Part shown: piece after piece, positions 36,133 to 49,159 of the stretch
Position numbering within the stretch: the first letter of the stretch is position 1
Layout of the letters: every line of letters starts with the position of its first letter
Assembly (NCBI GenBank): GCA_033725935.1
Contig: MU867102.1
Span: forward strand, 1-64,000
Length of the DNA: 64,000 nucleotides
Direction: 5' to 3'
Source of the DNA: Cladorrhinum sp. PSN259
Lineage: Eukaryota; Ascomycota; Sordariomycetes; Sordariales; Podosporaceae
Program-made: the position numbers and the translations under genes
The notes under the pieces: model-generated
Database searches by the model: none
The model's input: the letters and a program-made list of their open reading frames with translations, nothing else
Told to the model about the DNA's origin: nothing

Positions 36133-39100
36133 CAGTTGGATAGTGGGGCTTCTAAGCAAAACCTTGGGGTTTCTCCCGGGTGAGAGAGAGGGCAGCTCCC
36201 GCTCCTTTTTCGCTGTTTTTCTCCAAGCTCCCGTTTCAAACGGAAAAGGTCCTCGCTTATTTACACACCCACCTTTGATGTTAAAACCACACATACTAAC
36301 ACCCAAGAACGTTTTTTTTTTCTTTCTCTACCTTAAGAAAGCTTTAACCACAAAGGTACAAACAAAATTGCATCAAGCTTTCAAAGCAAAGCTGGGCATG
36401 GTACACTACGTACGCGACCAACGGCGGTGGGTAACATCGTGAGCAGAAAAAACTAAAAAGAAAAAACCGAGGTAGACTACGGTAGTAATTACATGTAAAA
36501 CCGGCACTCCGGGCCTCCTGGCCTCCGAGAACAGACAAGATATTGTACAAGAGACTAAAAACCAAGGAAAAGTCAAAGAGTAAACAGGGCTCACCTGGCT
36601 GGATAGTGTAACAAAAAACCAGGCTTTAGTGTAGTAAGCATCAAGTAAGAGAAAAAAAGAATGAAATAAAGTCGAATAAAAAAAACCGCTAAAAAGACAA
36701 GACCCACGATGTTGTAAGAAAGTTGGTTATTATTATCACTGACCGCCTCGTTTTTTTATGGATGACCGAGGTGTGGTGATACGAACTCTACCGTATTGCT
36801 CGTACCGGGTGAGAGGATGATAGAGAGGGAAAGAAAAACGAAAGAAAGAATGGACAGCATAGGCTTTGTTTGATGACAGGAGTACATGGACGTTGAGTTG
36901 AACCCTGAGCGGAAGAAGCAACCAAGATGTCTCAAGCTCCCCTCACAATCACAAGCTACGACTACACATTTTCCCCTTCCCCCTCCTCGGCTCCGGCCAG
37001 ATGGGAAGGCCAATAACATAGATGCGGGCAGTAAAAAGTCTAAACTCTATTAAGCTTTATAACCGCATGCACAACTCGTCCCTATCAGAGGGTTTCATTC
37101 TGGGCATAATTTGGCCAAACTGGAGAGAGTAGAGCGGATACTGATGCCGGGAGACGAGCGCCAGACAGCTGAGAAAAGGGGGAATACGAAAATCTCTCGG
37201 CCGCAAGAATGGTCAACAATGGTGGTTGTGCCAGTGATGGCTGCGATACGCTGCTTCACCGGTAGGCAACAGCAAGGTAATGCAAGTTCATTAAACTGCA
37301 ACACCACCTACATATATCTTACTGCCGAACCGAGTAAGCCGTTATCTCATGTTTGATGATTTATGCTGATGCCGATGCTGATGCTGTTGCTGTTTTCCGC
37401 TTTGCTTGAATAAGCTTGGGGCGTCAGGCACCATGCAACTGCCATTGGAGCTTCTTCGAGCATCCGTCGTCTTGAATGCAACGCGCAGATCAATAATGTA
37501 TGTCCGACTGCATGCAACCCCTTGAAGGGAGAAAGAAAAGTGCAAAGAAGCCGATGACCGCCTTCAAAGACAGCTTCTTCACGGCAGTCAGAAACTGGCC
37601 AAGAAGAATTGCTTTTGCAGATGACGTCGGACGAGAGACGCAAAGTCTTCTCGTTTCATGCTTCCGCTATTAGTTGTTAGTCCTTCCAGGGCGCAAAGAC
37701 TGCCAAGGAATATAGTCCGTGCTTCCTTTTTTTTTTTTAACAAACCATGAATTCCGAGGCATGCGGAAATTCCCACCACCAAAACCAAGGCGAAGATCAG
37801 CAGCGAGAAGACATTCGCTATCCCACTCACTTTCCTGCTGCCAACCATCCCATCTTCCAGTCGCTGCGGTATCCTTCCCACCGGCGCTTAGCTGCTGCAA
37901 GAACACTCCCAGTCGCTGAGAAGGGCGTCTTATTAGGGGTGGTAATACGGCACTTCTGCAAGAAGGTAAAGGTGGTGGTGGTGGTGGCACGAGGGGCCCA
38001 CGTGTGTGTCTCGGTCTGGCTTCTCGTCTCGCAGCCCTCCCCTCCTCCTCTTCCTCCTCCACGTAGTGTAGCAGGCTGACCGTTTCTTTTCCCTCCCATC
38101 AGCGAGATAATATCTGGTAGCGAGATGGCACACTGCAGTCGGTGCAGATAAGGGAAAATATTGTGCATCTGTATTTTCTCCTCTCTGGCTCGTTCGATTC
38201 GATCGCGGTCTAGCTGGTTTTTGATTTGGTGACATGTCTCGGATGGCCACTTGTCGTTGTCTCGAAGCTCGGGAATCGAAGAATGGCACGGAGTAAGTAG
38301 TGGGGCTATAACCATGATGTCAACGGTGTGTTATGAAACGGAGCCCCGGCCGAGTGTCAGGCGGTGGAGCCCCACTGGCCCGTTGCGGCATTTGGGCAGG
38401 GCAGCGCGCTGATCCCTCCTTCTTTTTCTTCTTCTTCAACTACCGGCGGTCTGCGTTTGTTGGATACCGTGGATAACCACCCGTTAAGAAAAAACAAAGT
38501 GAAGGAAAAGTAAAAGGAAGAGAATGAATTCTGGTGTGGCATTCATGGGTTGAGTTTTGCCAGGGGGGGGAGGCGTCGAGAAGAGAAGTGACGGACTCTG
38601 CTTCCAACGAGTTCCCGTGTCGTGCGGATTTTAGCAATATCTTGGCTGCATATTACATGTTGGGCACGAGATGTGACAAAAAAAGATGGGATGGCAGATT
38701 TTCGAATGCATCGCACTTTTCGCACACTTGCCGCATGTTGGTGTTGCACGACCTTCTCGCCGGCAAGACGGGAAGCCTACTCCAAATCAAGGATAGAAGC
38801 CAAGGATGGGAGCCAAGGAGGGGGTGTTGATACTCGGGTTTTTTGATAGATGAGATATGCTGGTACCGAGGGGTAGTGTCTTGCACTATTGCGCCAGTTG
38901 CTTCCGGACAGGCGCCCCGAATTTTCCTTGACAGGTCACAAATGAGCCTCTGGAGTTCTCATCAAAGGTGTCCCCGGTGTGCCGCGCAACGTTGGATTGG
39001 ACGTCAAAAATGCTCCGAACCACGGGTGGGATAGCAACTGCCAGACTGGCCAGAGCAGCAAAGACTCCAGGCCGCCAAACCTGCTGTGGAAGCCCCACAC

Positions 39101-42100
39101 TTTACCCCTCACAGACACAGTGAACCTTGCAAGGAAATTCATTGTTCGGGTTCTTTTAATATTCTCCAGTATTGTTAATTCTGTTCGGACTCGAGAATGC
39201 TTTCTAAAATCACCTGATTGGCGGATGCTGCGAAGTCGTTACCCCTCACCATAGGGAAAGACAATTCGATTCACTTGATCAGCAGATCTTCAGCGGCGGC
39301 GTTGTTTCAAGCACCCTTTCACCTTCTCGACGCTCAGGCATATTACAACATGACACGGAGAGAAACTCCATTCATCAATTTCCTTCTCAATGTCGGTCCG
39401 CCTGGCCGCGGAAACCACACACAGACAAAGATTGACAACCTCATGATGCAGAGGTTTGGGACCGTCCAAGCTCTTGCCGCGCCGAGCCGTTGCATTTGAT
39501 GGACGTTAGTACTCGCATGTTGCATACAAGACACGAGATGCCCATCGTTCAACGGTCTTGGTTCTGATTTTATCATCTTTGCATCGCTCGAACAGGCTAA
39601 AGGCATCCTCGGTCAGCGATATCACGACGGGAGTTGTTATAATCATACGGTGAGCTTGCCCACGGCATCCGACCCAAACTTTTTGACATGCGCGATACGA
39701 CCAACCAAGCCTATCAAGTGTCGGTACATGTCGATCATCAGCACGGCTCGTTCACCTGCTGCCAAGCACCCAGTTCGGCACGCAATCAATTCTGGCAGCT
39801 GCAAGCCATCTCCGACGACCACCAATCCTGAAGCATTCGTGGCTCATTGCACCGCGATACTACGTGTACACACGACGACACCATATCCTTTACGCCCGTA
39901 CTGATACTGTTGTCGTACGGCAGATTGTAGAACCGCGTGTAGACTTGCCGTTGGAAGTCAGACGAGATAGTGATCGGGCCTTTCGCACCAACCTCAGCAG
40001 TCCTTCCCGTCCTGACTGGGGCCGAGATAATGCAACAAGGACGCAGAGCTTCAACGAACAGCAAGATCAAAACCGCCGAAACCACGCGGGACCCAGGCAG
40101 GATGCTACGCACATCCTTCTTCTCCATGTCCCGAAATACGACCCCAAACTGACATTGAGGCCCAAGTTGGGTAGGAGTGGGTAGCATCAACCATCCAGCC
40201 GGCTCACCGGTCTATATGTGGTTCGTTGTTAAGACCCCATTGGGAATGCTCGAACAAGGGTTGTCCCGGTTGAGAACAAGTGGTCGTGCCGCACGAATGC
40301 GTTACCATTGGATCGCGGGGGGTGTTGTGGACGTTGCCATTCTTGATGATGGTGCGTCGGAACATATCCTGATATGAGCGACGGCGAAACGTTGCAAGAA
40401 CAGTCCAAGCACAACACCAACAAAACGGTAGCTCTGTGCTATCGTCACTGTTAGCAAGAGGTACAAGCAACACAAGTCTCTCTCCACAACAACTGACAAC
40501 AGAGCAAACCCCGCTGATATAATAATATTCATGGGCACAAAGCCTGCCACGCTTCCAATAATACCACTCTACCAGCTAATCAGTCCTACCCACGAATGCC
40601 GTCAGCAAGGCTGTGTGCATGGGCCCATTTGCTAGCTTCTTGACAACCAAGCGATATCCCCTATCAACAAGACAAGAGATATCACAATCATGGTCCGACC
40701 CCCGCGGATTCCCTTCCCCGGGCGTTGCCATGTAAGCCACAGCAACAGCTATTGGTCAGTGGCTGCTCCTGAAATACCCCCACCAACATCCCCACAGACG
40801 ACTCCCATGACCTCGACCACCTGCGGCACGGCGTTTCTTTTCCATTCGCCATCGATAAGTCGAGCATTTGCATTGACGGCTGCGATGACCACACACCTGA
40901 CCCTCTTCACCGATAAGTTGCACCCAACAATATCCGGAAATCCTTCCGACTTATACGGAGGGCATTCTTTTAATGCCCATCACTTTTCGACCAACAGTAC
41001 CCCACGCTCAGGGCGTAATAATGAGCAACTAGTTGTTTCGTCGGGGAATATTCCGAACGCATCCTCTCTTGAAGAATGCCCCAAATGTCCCAAAGGAGAC
41101 TTCCCGGCGTCATCAGCGAATGTTTTCTCGGTTCTCGGATCACGTTGCCTCAGGTGGCTGGCCTTCCGAGCTAGCGAGTTATCCCCTTTTTGACCTCGCT
41201 TTCTCGCCTTCTTTGATGACACGTGCTTCGCGCCTCCACGTTTTATATTTTGGAAGTGGCTGATGGCGACACTTGTCGGTGACGCTCCGAAGTCCCGAAC
41301 CTTGTTATTTCTAGCCGGATGAGATACACTGCTTTTTTCGAGCTGACACAATCTACACCGCGGTGAGAGACGAGACGGTCCGTCCCCGGGATGACTCGGG
41401 AGTAAAGGTAATCTCGACGACCAGGAGCGGCGCAGCACGCCACCACCTTTGTTGGACGTCCTTGCCATCCATGCTTCGGAATGGTCGGTCTTTTGCTGTC
41501 TCGCTGCTGTCTTTTCCGAGAGCTTACGCACAAGTATCACATCTACTTCCCTCTGTATTTCATGCATGCAGTGAGAGTGATGATCCAGGCAAGGGGAGGT
41601 GGAAAGCTCCGCTACGACGGACGACCTTTGCACGGCCGTGGGGGTGGAAGGTGTGTCAGCGGTTGTTGGTGGTAGTGAGCACCATCATCACACCCTGGCC
41701 AGGCGGCGAAGTTCAGGGAATGGCACAATCTGTTCGACACTGTCTGGTGTAGGTATCCCCGTGGGGTTATAGCAAGCATGCATATTGCATGAGGTACGTG
41801 CTTGACTTGCGTATCTGTCTCACCGCTCCCCTTGAAGCTTTCACCGCGCTTTGTTTCCTCGTGGCAATATGCAATACTCGCACACACCAAGTGCGGCATA
41901 CGCCATGCGCCATTGTTGGCTCCTATGGCCCGGGAGAGCTGCAGGAAGGGTCTTTCACACTTCATCCGGCGGACCGTTATGTTGGAAGGCTTACCTTCCA
42001 CCGCTATTTTGTGAGACAAGAAAGGAAAAGGAGACAAGCACGGCTGTGTCGGCAACACGGACATGAAGATGACATGAGATTGATGATGATGACCCCCACA

Positions 42101-43074
42101 AACTTAGCCGTGCACAAGCTTTCTTATATCCGTGTTATCTGACAAGTACGGAGATGAAGCGCGGCCGAGCGGATTTGGATCCGAATATCGGTTCCGAGAA
42201 GACCGGAACTTCAACCGCGCTGACTTGCGGACCTCTCGGGTTCCACAACGCACTTGGCTGCCGGGGTGGAGAACCCCGGACCTTTCCCGGTTGACATTTG
42301 ACCGTGGGGGCGCCGGACATAGAGAGGGTGACAGCTACAAAAGCCGGGGTTCGCGGGGTTATCATCATAATGATGGGAGGCTTGATAAGGAAAGCTGGGC
42401 AGACGACTAACAAGCGGGAAATCTTTACTCATTATGGGCAAGGGATTCGCAAATCGACCGAGAGCTCATTTAACCGACCGTTGGTATCTCGGTATCGTTA
42501 TCACTATCGACAACTGAACCTGTACAACAACTTCTCCAGATTCCCTACTGTAACTGTTTAGTAATCCCGCCGGAGAAACTTGATTCTACTATCAAACAAT
42601 CGCTTCCATTTCCCAGCGGTGAGAGAAATTAATGAAGAGAAAAACCCAGGCGGTATTTGTCTTTTGGTATATGCCTTGTGGGCGAGAACAGGGGCTCGTT
42701 GGGGTCCTTGGGGTTCATTGGGGTAACTGAGGGTTGGCCAGAACGTCTGGCAGAGCAGATCGACATGTTTCACTTCCCCACGCGACGTCACGCATGCAAC
42801 ATGCTGCGGAGATTTAATCCAAAATAAAGAGAGGTGTAAGTGAAGGAGAGGTTACCTTCCATTTTCGGTATTGGATTCGCATAATAGGTACCTGATGCAA
42901 TAATCCAGGATTAATATTCCACACCGGGGTTTTTTTTTCTTTTCCGAGGTTGATCTTGATTTGCATGTCTATAGTGTAGACGTCACAAGACTCCATTGAT
43001 CTGCGTAGATTTACACTCTAGGGGTGAGTGGAACTAAGATAAGGTGTAATGTATCACTGTATGTCCGATCCCTA

Positions 43075-43369
43075 ATGCGGATCTCAGAAAGGAGGCTACA
43101 TATGTAAACACACGAAAAAGGGAATCGCGGGGAAACACTGTTATGTAAGTTTGTGGATTCCGTGTGGAGATTTTAGCAGCGTGAGATCTACCACTACTAG
43201 GTGTCCGTCTTAATGGATACTTATGGGGATTCCGGTTTTGTGCTTGTCCATCACTTCCATATGTTAGATCACAATGCGGATCACGTTGCGGTTCCATATG
43301 AATACATGTACGTTGTAAAAGGAAACGTGGGGGGAAGTGATGTAAACTTGTGGAGTGTTGAAGATTTAG
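43075..43369. repeat. Diverged direct duplication
   Basis: Copies at 43075-43176 and 43274-43369 share, in the same order, ATGCGGATC, CATATG, a GGAA(T/A)CG(C/T)GGGG block, ATGTAA(G/A)(T/C)TTGTGGA and a GATTTAG-like end, with indels between. The offset is about 199 bp. No coding potential. Confidence 0.55.
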
Positions 43370-45415
43370 ACTGCATCACATATAGGATGTCCTGATGTTG
43401 TTTGATGTTGTTGGTGATGATGATGATGATGGGCGGTACACCATGTCCTCAAACGTGTGGATTTACGTGCATATGAAGTCATTAGCAGATTCCCTATACC
43501 GTGACACATGTGTACATGTACATGCAACGGCTAAGAGACGGACGAACTTGGGACCGACTATGTGTATCTCAATGAGTGGATGCTCTGGTGGAGAGGGGTG
43601 TCGGTATAAAGACCTGCTTGAATAGTTCACGATGATACCTCTCCTCCGTTGATTAGGTTTAATACGCACACCTTCATCAATGTCAAGCTACAAGACGCTT
43701 GTTTCCCAGTTGATAAGCGGTGAAACCCAATGCCACACTGTTGACCGTTGAGCGAGTTCGACGTCATGGTGGCTTCCAGTGGCGTCTTGACAAGTGAGCC
43801 TGCTCACTCCATACACTAGCGTTAGTCCAGGTGATGTATCACATTCGGCAGTTTGAGGACAATTCTTGCTCCCCACATGTTTTACAAACCCTCCAAACAT
43901 CTCTATCAGTGTGGATGAGTTTTTGTTTTTACATCCTTATATGACGAGTCGAGACAAGCCCTCATTCCATTCAGCTAGATTAGTATCATGCTCTGGTGAT
44001 GATCAGGCCACGGCAAACCGGTTTCAGAAGATGACAGATCAATTTCCAACGTCTTTTCCACTCAGCTGGTATCAGCATCATGGTCCAATCATATCTCCAA
44101 AAGAATAAATCCAAGACTAAGTATTGTGTGCCCACTGAGGATCAAGGAAAAAGAAAAAGGCAAGCCATCGATACAACCCTCCCACTATCTGTCAAACAAA
44201 TCTTGACGCCTTCATGCTCCCTTATCCCCAGCTCTCCGGTTTTGTATTACCTGTTCAAGCAAACCGAGACGCCTCCGCCGAAGTAGTAGCCTCCTTCAAC
44301 TTTTCCTTTTGAAGTTCAGTTTCCATGCAAGCATTCCAGTTATCGTGACGGTTGCGTGTACGTCGGGTGCGTCGTGTACGATACCCGCATTTTGCAAAAA
44401 AAACACTCACATGACCTAAGATCGACGCGGTTTCACCGTTCTGTGTAAGTGGGATGGCCTGCACTGAGTATAGTGTTTTATTTACTTTCTGCTCACCCCC
44501 TGCCCCTATCTTTCGTTACTACATACCTACACAAATATGCTCGGCTCAAGATAGTGCTTTCTCAATGTAAAGTCTACACTCAAGTTCCTCCACCATTTAG
44601 ACGAAGTTTGATAGCAAAAGAAGGTCGATTGGAAGGGAAAAGTAATGTTGAGAAATATGCTTGTTATACAGTCTGACGGATTATGTACTGTACAACGGGG
44701 TTTTTAAAACAGAGATATTGGATAATTCTCGTCAATTCGGGGCACTGGCGCAGATGCAATCATTCATTCGTCGCGTCACCACTCTCTAATTACCACCACT
44801 GGTACATACCCTCCCAAAAAAAAAAAAAAAAAAGAAAACAAACTAGCAACGTGATCTGATGCGATTGATTAATGATCGGCGGGACAAAGGCCAAGTTTGA
44901 CAGGCGGGCTTACCACATTTACCGTCCTGTCGGGTCCGGAGCACACCTCCGTAGCAACCATCCGCTAATTATTTCCAGTGTAGGAATCCCCCCTATCAGA
45001 GTAAACAAACACCCCCCTTCCTACATAGTATGTAGATAGCCAACGGTATACGATACGAGTACCCAAAATGGAACAAAGTCCCAAAGAAAACGGAAAGCAG
45101 GGCAAAAAAAAAAAACAAAAAAAAAAAAAACATGGCCATTAGAAACAGCATTTTAAAAATCGGTCTAGGCCTTACCCGATACTTGTCTTTCACTAACTGC
45201 ATTAGAATATTTCTTTTGTTTTTCTCTTCTTTTTCCCGCATTCGGGTTCGTATTGAAATTTTGTACAAGTTTTGTGCAGTTGTGCTCAGACAGAACTTAG
45301 AGTCGGTTCCCATCACGATCCTCTCCAGAAAGGGCGATATTGCCCGGTAAGGGTAATAAGGAAGGGCCTCCTCCAGAAAGGAGCGTACCGCTACACCATT
45401 GTACTAGCGCCATTT

Positions 45416-45459
45416 GGAATCGAACCAAATACAGTACATTTCCCCCAGTGCTAACCACC
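45416..45459 (-). other. tRNA-like fragment (B box and D-arm-like sequence)
   Basis: Read on the minus strand, GGTGGTTAGCAC (about 45448-45459) resembles a tRNA D arm, and 21 nt later GGTTCGATTCC (45416-45426) is a perfect B box inside a 5-bp T stem with a 7-nt loop (TTTGG/CCAAA). TGGCGC follows where an acceptor strand would be. No anticodon stem or full acceptor pairing forms, so this is a decayed tRNA gene or the head of a tRNA-derived SINE. Confidence 0.4.
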
Positions 45460-47121
45460 TCTCCCCTTCTGATTTCATGGCGTAAACTAGACTAGTATAG
45501 TGGGTTAAAATTCCTTCCACAAAACGTTCGGGTTCGGATTTGGTGTGTGTGTTCCATGTTTTGCCAAGCTTTGAACGTGAACAGGGGACTGAATCCCCCC
45601 GTAGTGACCTGGAAGTAAAATAGAAATTCTGGATTTTAGGTATGTGTGTTCCTGGTTCCGAAACCAGCGGACTTAATGAGCTGAAAATCCAGCTGGGGCT
45701 GTGATCCAGCAGCGGCAGAGAATGGAATAGCGTAAAGCCCAGTCAACAGCATTGCCGGCCGCTGAACGCGCTGTAAATAACCCCCTGCCCCTGACTGACA
45801 AACTCGCTGCCCCACTGTTTACTTCCCCAGACAGGAACGTGTGTGTGTGCTCAGATGGTGGCGTAGGTAGCCCTGGTCAATTATCACGGGGTTGCCGTTC
45901 AGCTTTGACAAAGTGCAGTGTCGCTGACGAATGTCTTACAAAGTCTGGGGGGGGGAGGGGTAATATCAAATGGGTATTAACGTAAACCTGGTCGGTCGGA
46001 GGGCTTAAGCGCATTGTGTAGTACATAAAAGCTCAAGATGGCATTTAGGATGCAGACAAGGGACCTTGTCCCGCACTTCGTATGTACGTCCGTCTCAGAC
46101 GATATTCCCGTTTGCCGATAGCAAAAGCCTTTTTTTTTTTCACTCGGATGAAACTGAGTGGGCGACAGGGCAGTTGCCGGCCGGCAAATATCCCTGACAA
46201 CAAAATCTCGAGGTACAAACTTGACTTCTCAAAGGTACAAAGAGTCACAAAACGGAAGGGAATAGCTTCTTTCGAAATTCAGTCCTCCGTTTCAATAACC
46301 GATCGGCGATCCTTCTCCTTCCCAGTCTGCGGCTGGCAGCACGCACAGGAACGGCCGCCCGTTGCCGTGGCTGGCGCCTCCTAAACCCGTCAAGATTTGT
46401 TGAACATTTTAACACTAGTCAATCCGGAACTTTCCATTGGGATGCATATGGCAACTGGCTCGCTGTCGATTGCCAAACTGAGACGCCGCACGCATTATGT
46501 GATGTTCAAGTTGCATATGCTGGCTGCAAGCCACAACGAAAAAGAAGTTGCAGAATCGTGCGAACCAACAACACAGACCAAGATTTTTGGACAGAAAGTG
46601 CCAGTGTGGCAGATCTCAACCGTCCCGACAAGGGGGTCAGTCACGGCGATTTTGTGGTACACAGGTCATTCTTTCTCTTTTGTTTGCTGAAGAATCGCCG
46701 GCCTGAACCAATTAAACAGTGCAGATTTTGTGATATTGTCTCACAGCATAAGAGACATGGACATCTGTCATCGACATCTGTTCAAATGTTGCACGAGGAT
46801 TTGTTTCCCGATTCGGGTGCCACGAGGTCATCCGACGCGTGCCCAACGCCGTGTTTGTCTGGGCCAGATACCGGGTACCCGGAACCGGAAACGCCCCAAG
46901 ATTTCGATCCGGGTTTGCATGCAGATATTGAACGCCACTGGTACAAAAACACGAGGGCCGTACATGATACGTATGGAACGCATCCGACACATGATGAGCC
47001 TGCTCTGCGGTTGTGTGCTCCCTCGATCTCGAGTTTATCAGGCCAATGACGGTTGCATCTGGCGGGCGTACTGGCGTACGCCAAACACAGTGTTTGCTAT
47101 TGACTGACCAACGCGGGCAAA

Positions 47122-48429
47122 CTAAAGATTCTTCTTCCCGTCTTGTGCTGATGTTTTGTCTGTTGGAACCCGCTGCCCTCTTCCTCCGGTGACCCGTCCG
47201 TCGGGAAGAACCACCTCTGAGCGACGGAAACGACGTAGCACAAATGGATACGCAAGGTCACAAGCAATAGCCGGTCCCCAGATGAAGGCAGAAAGCCAGC
47301 TGACGACATAACCGTGAGCTTCAGGCCAGTATAGCCACAAGGGAATGTACCCGAGGACCGGGCCGACGAGGGTACCCAGACTTCTGCAAAACCTGTCCAC
47401 GTCAGTAAAGTCGGTATTTCTGTGAGACATCGTATGACATAAAAGTTATAAACACAATGTTTGCTCCCGTCAGTTCTCGTCGCGCGCAGGCAATTCCCCA
47501 CCAAGGTATATGAGCCATCACATTTCTTCAACCCACCCCCCGCGAATCAACCGGACCTGAAGAACGCCACTGCTGTATCCCGGGGGTGGGGGAGCGTCAC
47601 CAATGGATGGATCGGCCTCGAAGAGATTAAGTTCTGATCGTTTCCGGTCTCAAATCCCTTGTCCTCCTGGGCTACATTGCCGTTCCTGCCAATCAGGCAG
47701 TGAGTGTTGGGGGTCAAACTGCAGTCTTCCGAAAAGATATCCAGCCAGCCAACCGACGACAACCGGTGAAAATTCCGTGTATCCTCAGCAAACAAGAAAA
47801 CGAACTCACCAGATCGAGTAATCGGTCCCACCAGAATGCCGCCTCTTCTGCAGCATCGAAAGAGATCCCCAACTGCAAATGACCTGCGAGACGCCCGACG
47901 ACCAAAACGCCATCTCTGAGGTGTCGAAACCTTCTCTGCCGCCCCAGAACTTGCCGTCCTTGTTGATACCTCCCCCTCCTCCCCCTCCTCCCCCTCCTCC
48001 TTCCCCGTACCCCCGTCCGCGTTCAGCAAGCCACCAAACAGTGAACCCATAGTGGCAAGCACACCCGACAGCCGTCATCAAAAACAACACGTAGCCAATG
48101 TTGCGGCCCATCCACTTGCTCGAGTCCTTCCATTCCTCAGGAGCGAATTTGATGGTTGCCCAAACGATGGGCATATCCAAGACCAACCACATAGCCAGCC
48201 CGATTTTCTCAAGCGGCATCTCGCACACGTAAAACAGGTTGACGATTTCCCACGAGACATTAGTTGCCAGTGCCAGAAGGGGCATGCCGTACGATTTTGT
48301 AGCGAACGAGCGACGCGTCATGAGGACGTAGCACGCGCTCCACAGGAGGAAGGCGATGCTCATGAGGACGGTGTGTAGAGGAACGACCCATGAGGGGACG
48401 TGTGGTGGCGGTATGTCGAGGGAGCCCAT
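47122..48429 (-). CDS. Pyr4/PaxB-family membrane terpene cyclase-like protein
   Basis: Two exons, 47810-48429 and 47122-47392, encode 296 residues, with a split Trp codon at the junction (DYSIW-FCRSLGTLVG). The 417-bp intron (47393-47809; GTGAGT...GGACAG) is far longer than any other here. Family signatures: SYGMPLLALATNVSWEIVN, IKFAPEEW, a GG-x-DYSIW-F-x-RSLGTLVG turn and LYWPE. The two acidic residues needed in Pyr4 appear conserved: Glu61 in WEIVN and Asp252 in ACDLAY. About seven hydrophobic segments are present, and a run of about 11 Gly lies in a loop. The family cyclises epoxidised prenyl chains in meroterpenoid and indole-diterpene pathways, but many members have no known product. It is divergent from the flavoprotein gene at 49160. 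Confidence 0.85.
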
Positions 48430-49159
48430 TTTTGCGACTGCGGTTCGATGGTGATAAGAGTAGAGTGAAGCATCCTCAGGATCGAGGAATTGCTGATTTG
48501 TTTACAAGGTCGTGGGCTCACAAACGCGAGCGACGATCACTGAAAAAAGTCTTGGCAGTGATTTTGATAAGTTTTTTAGGACATTCATTGTAAGACATCC
48601 ATGGATACCCCCATGCGAGCTTGCATACCCAAACCATCAAACCGTTTCCTAAAAGCTCGCATGACATGAACTGGAAGAAAGAACTTGTCTTATAAAAACC
48701 TGGAATTGGTTACCCTTGGCCGATTTGACTTTTGACTTTCAAAAAGCTTCTTGACACTCTTCTCCACAAAGCGCAGCCAAGATTGGAAACGACAGGTGAA
48801 ATTGCGGGGTAATTGCAGGGATCAGTCTGGGGTAGCACCTTCAACGTTCTTTGGGGGACGCTGGGGGAGCATCATCCAGCCAACGCGGGGAAACCGCCAA
48901 CCACATCGTGCCACTGGCCGTCGCAACCGTCGAGAACCGAGGCATCTCAGGTACCTGCCTACGCCGTACTTGGCGTGTGACAGTGAGATGGCTGGAAAGA
49001 TCGGATATCATCTGACAACAAAATAATTCTCGGACTCTCCTCAACGTCACTTTGTTACTTTACAACACTCCTCGTCCGAACGAGCTGCTGAGCCACAAAC
49101 AAAGAAGCCGAGCGATCCGAATTGACACCATCTCCTCACAATCTCCTCAATTACCTCTA
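48430..49159. promoter_or_regulatory. Divergent promoter region (cyclase-like gene / flavoprotein gene)
   Basis: 730 bp between two divergent start codons. No distinctive operator seen. Co-regulation of the two genes is possible but not shown by the sequence. Confidence 0.4.

Larger units (their letters stand above)
34205..47121. other. Gene desert, 12.9 kb
   Basis: No intact gene recognised. From 34.7 to 37 kb the sequence is AT-rich with A- and T-runs and two microsatellites. From 37 to 42.5 kb it is GC-balanced, with many short frames on both strands and, at about 39.8-41.0 kb on the minus strand, protein-like fragments broken by stops. From 42.5 to 47 kb it holds a diverged duplication (43075-43369), a poly-A stretch (44816-44833), a tRNA-like fragment (45.4 kb) and paired A-tracts at 45109-45130. 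Confidence 0.6.

Noticed and set aside
40980..41633. 217-codon minus-strand frame
   Set aside because: Basic low-complexity product with overlapping frames on the plus strand; no motif.
46558..47049. 163-codon plus-strand frame
   Set aside because: Competing frames on both strands and no recognisable family.
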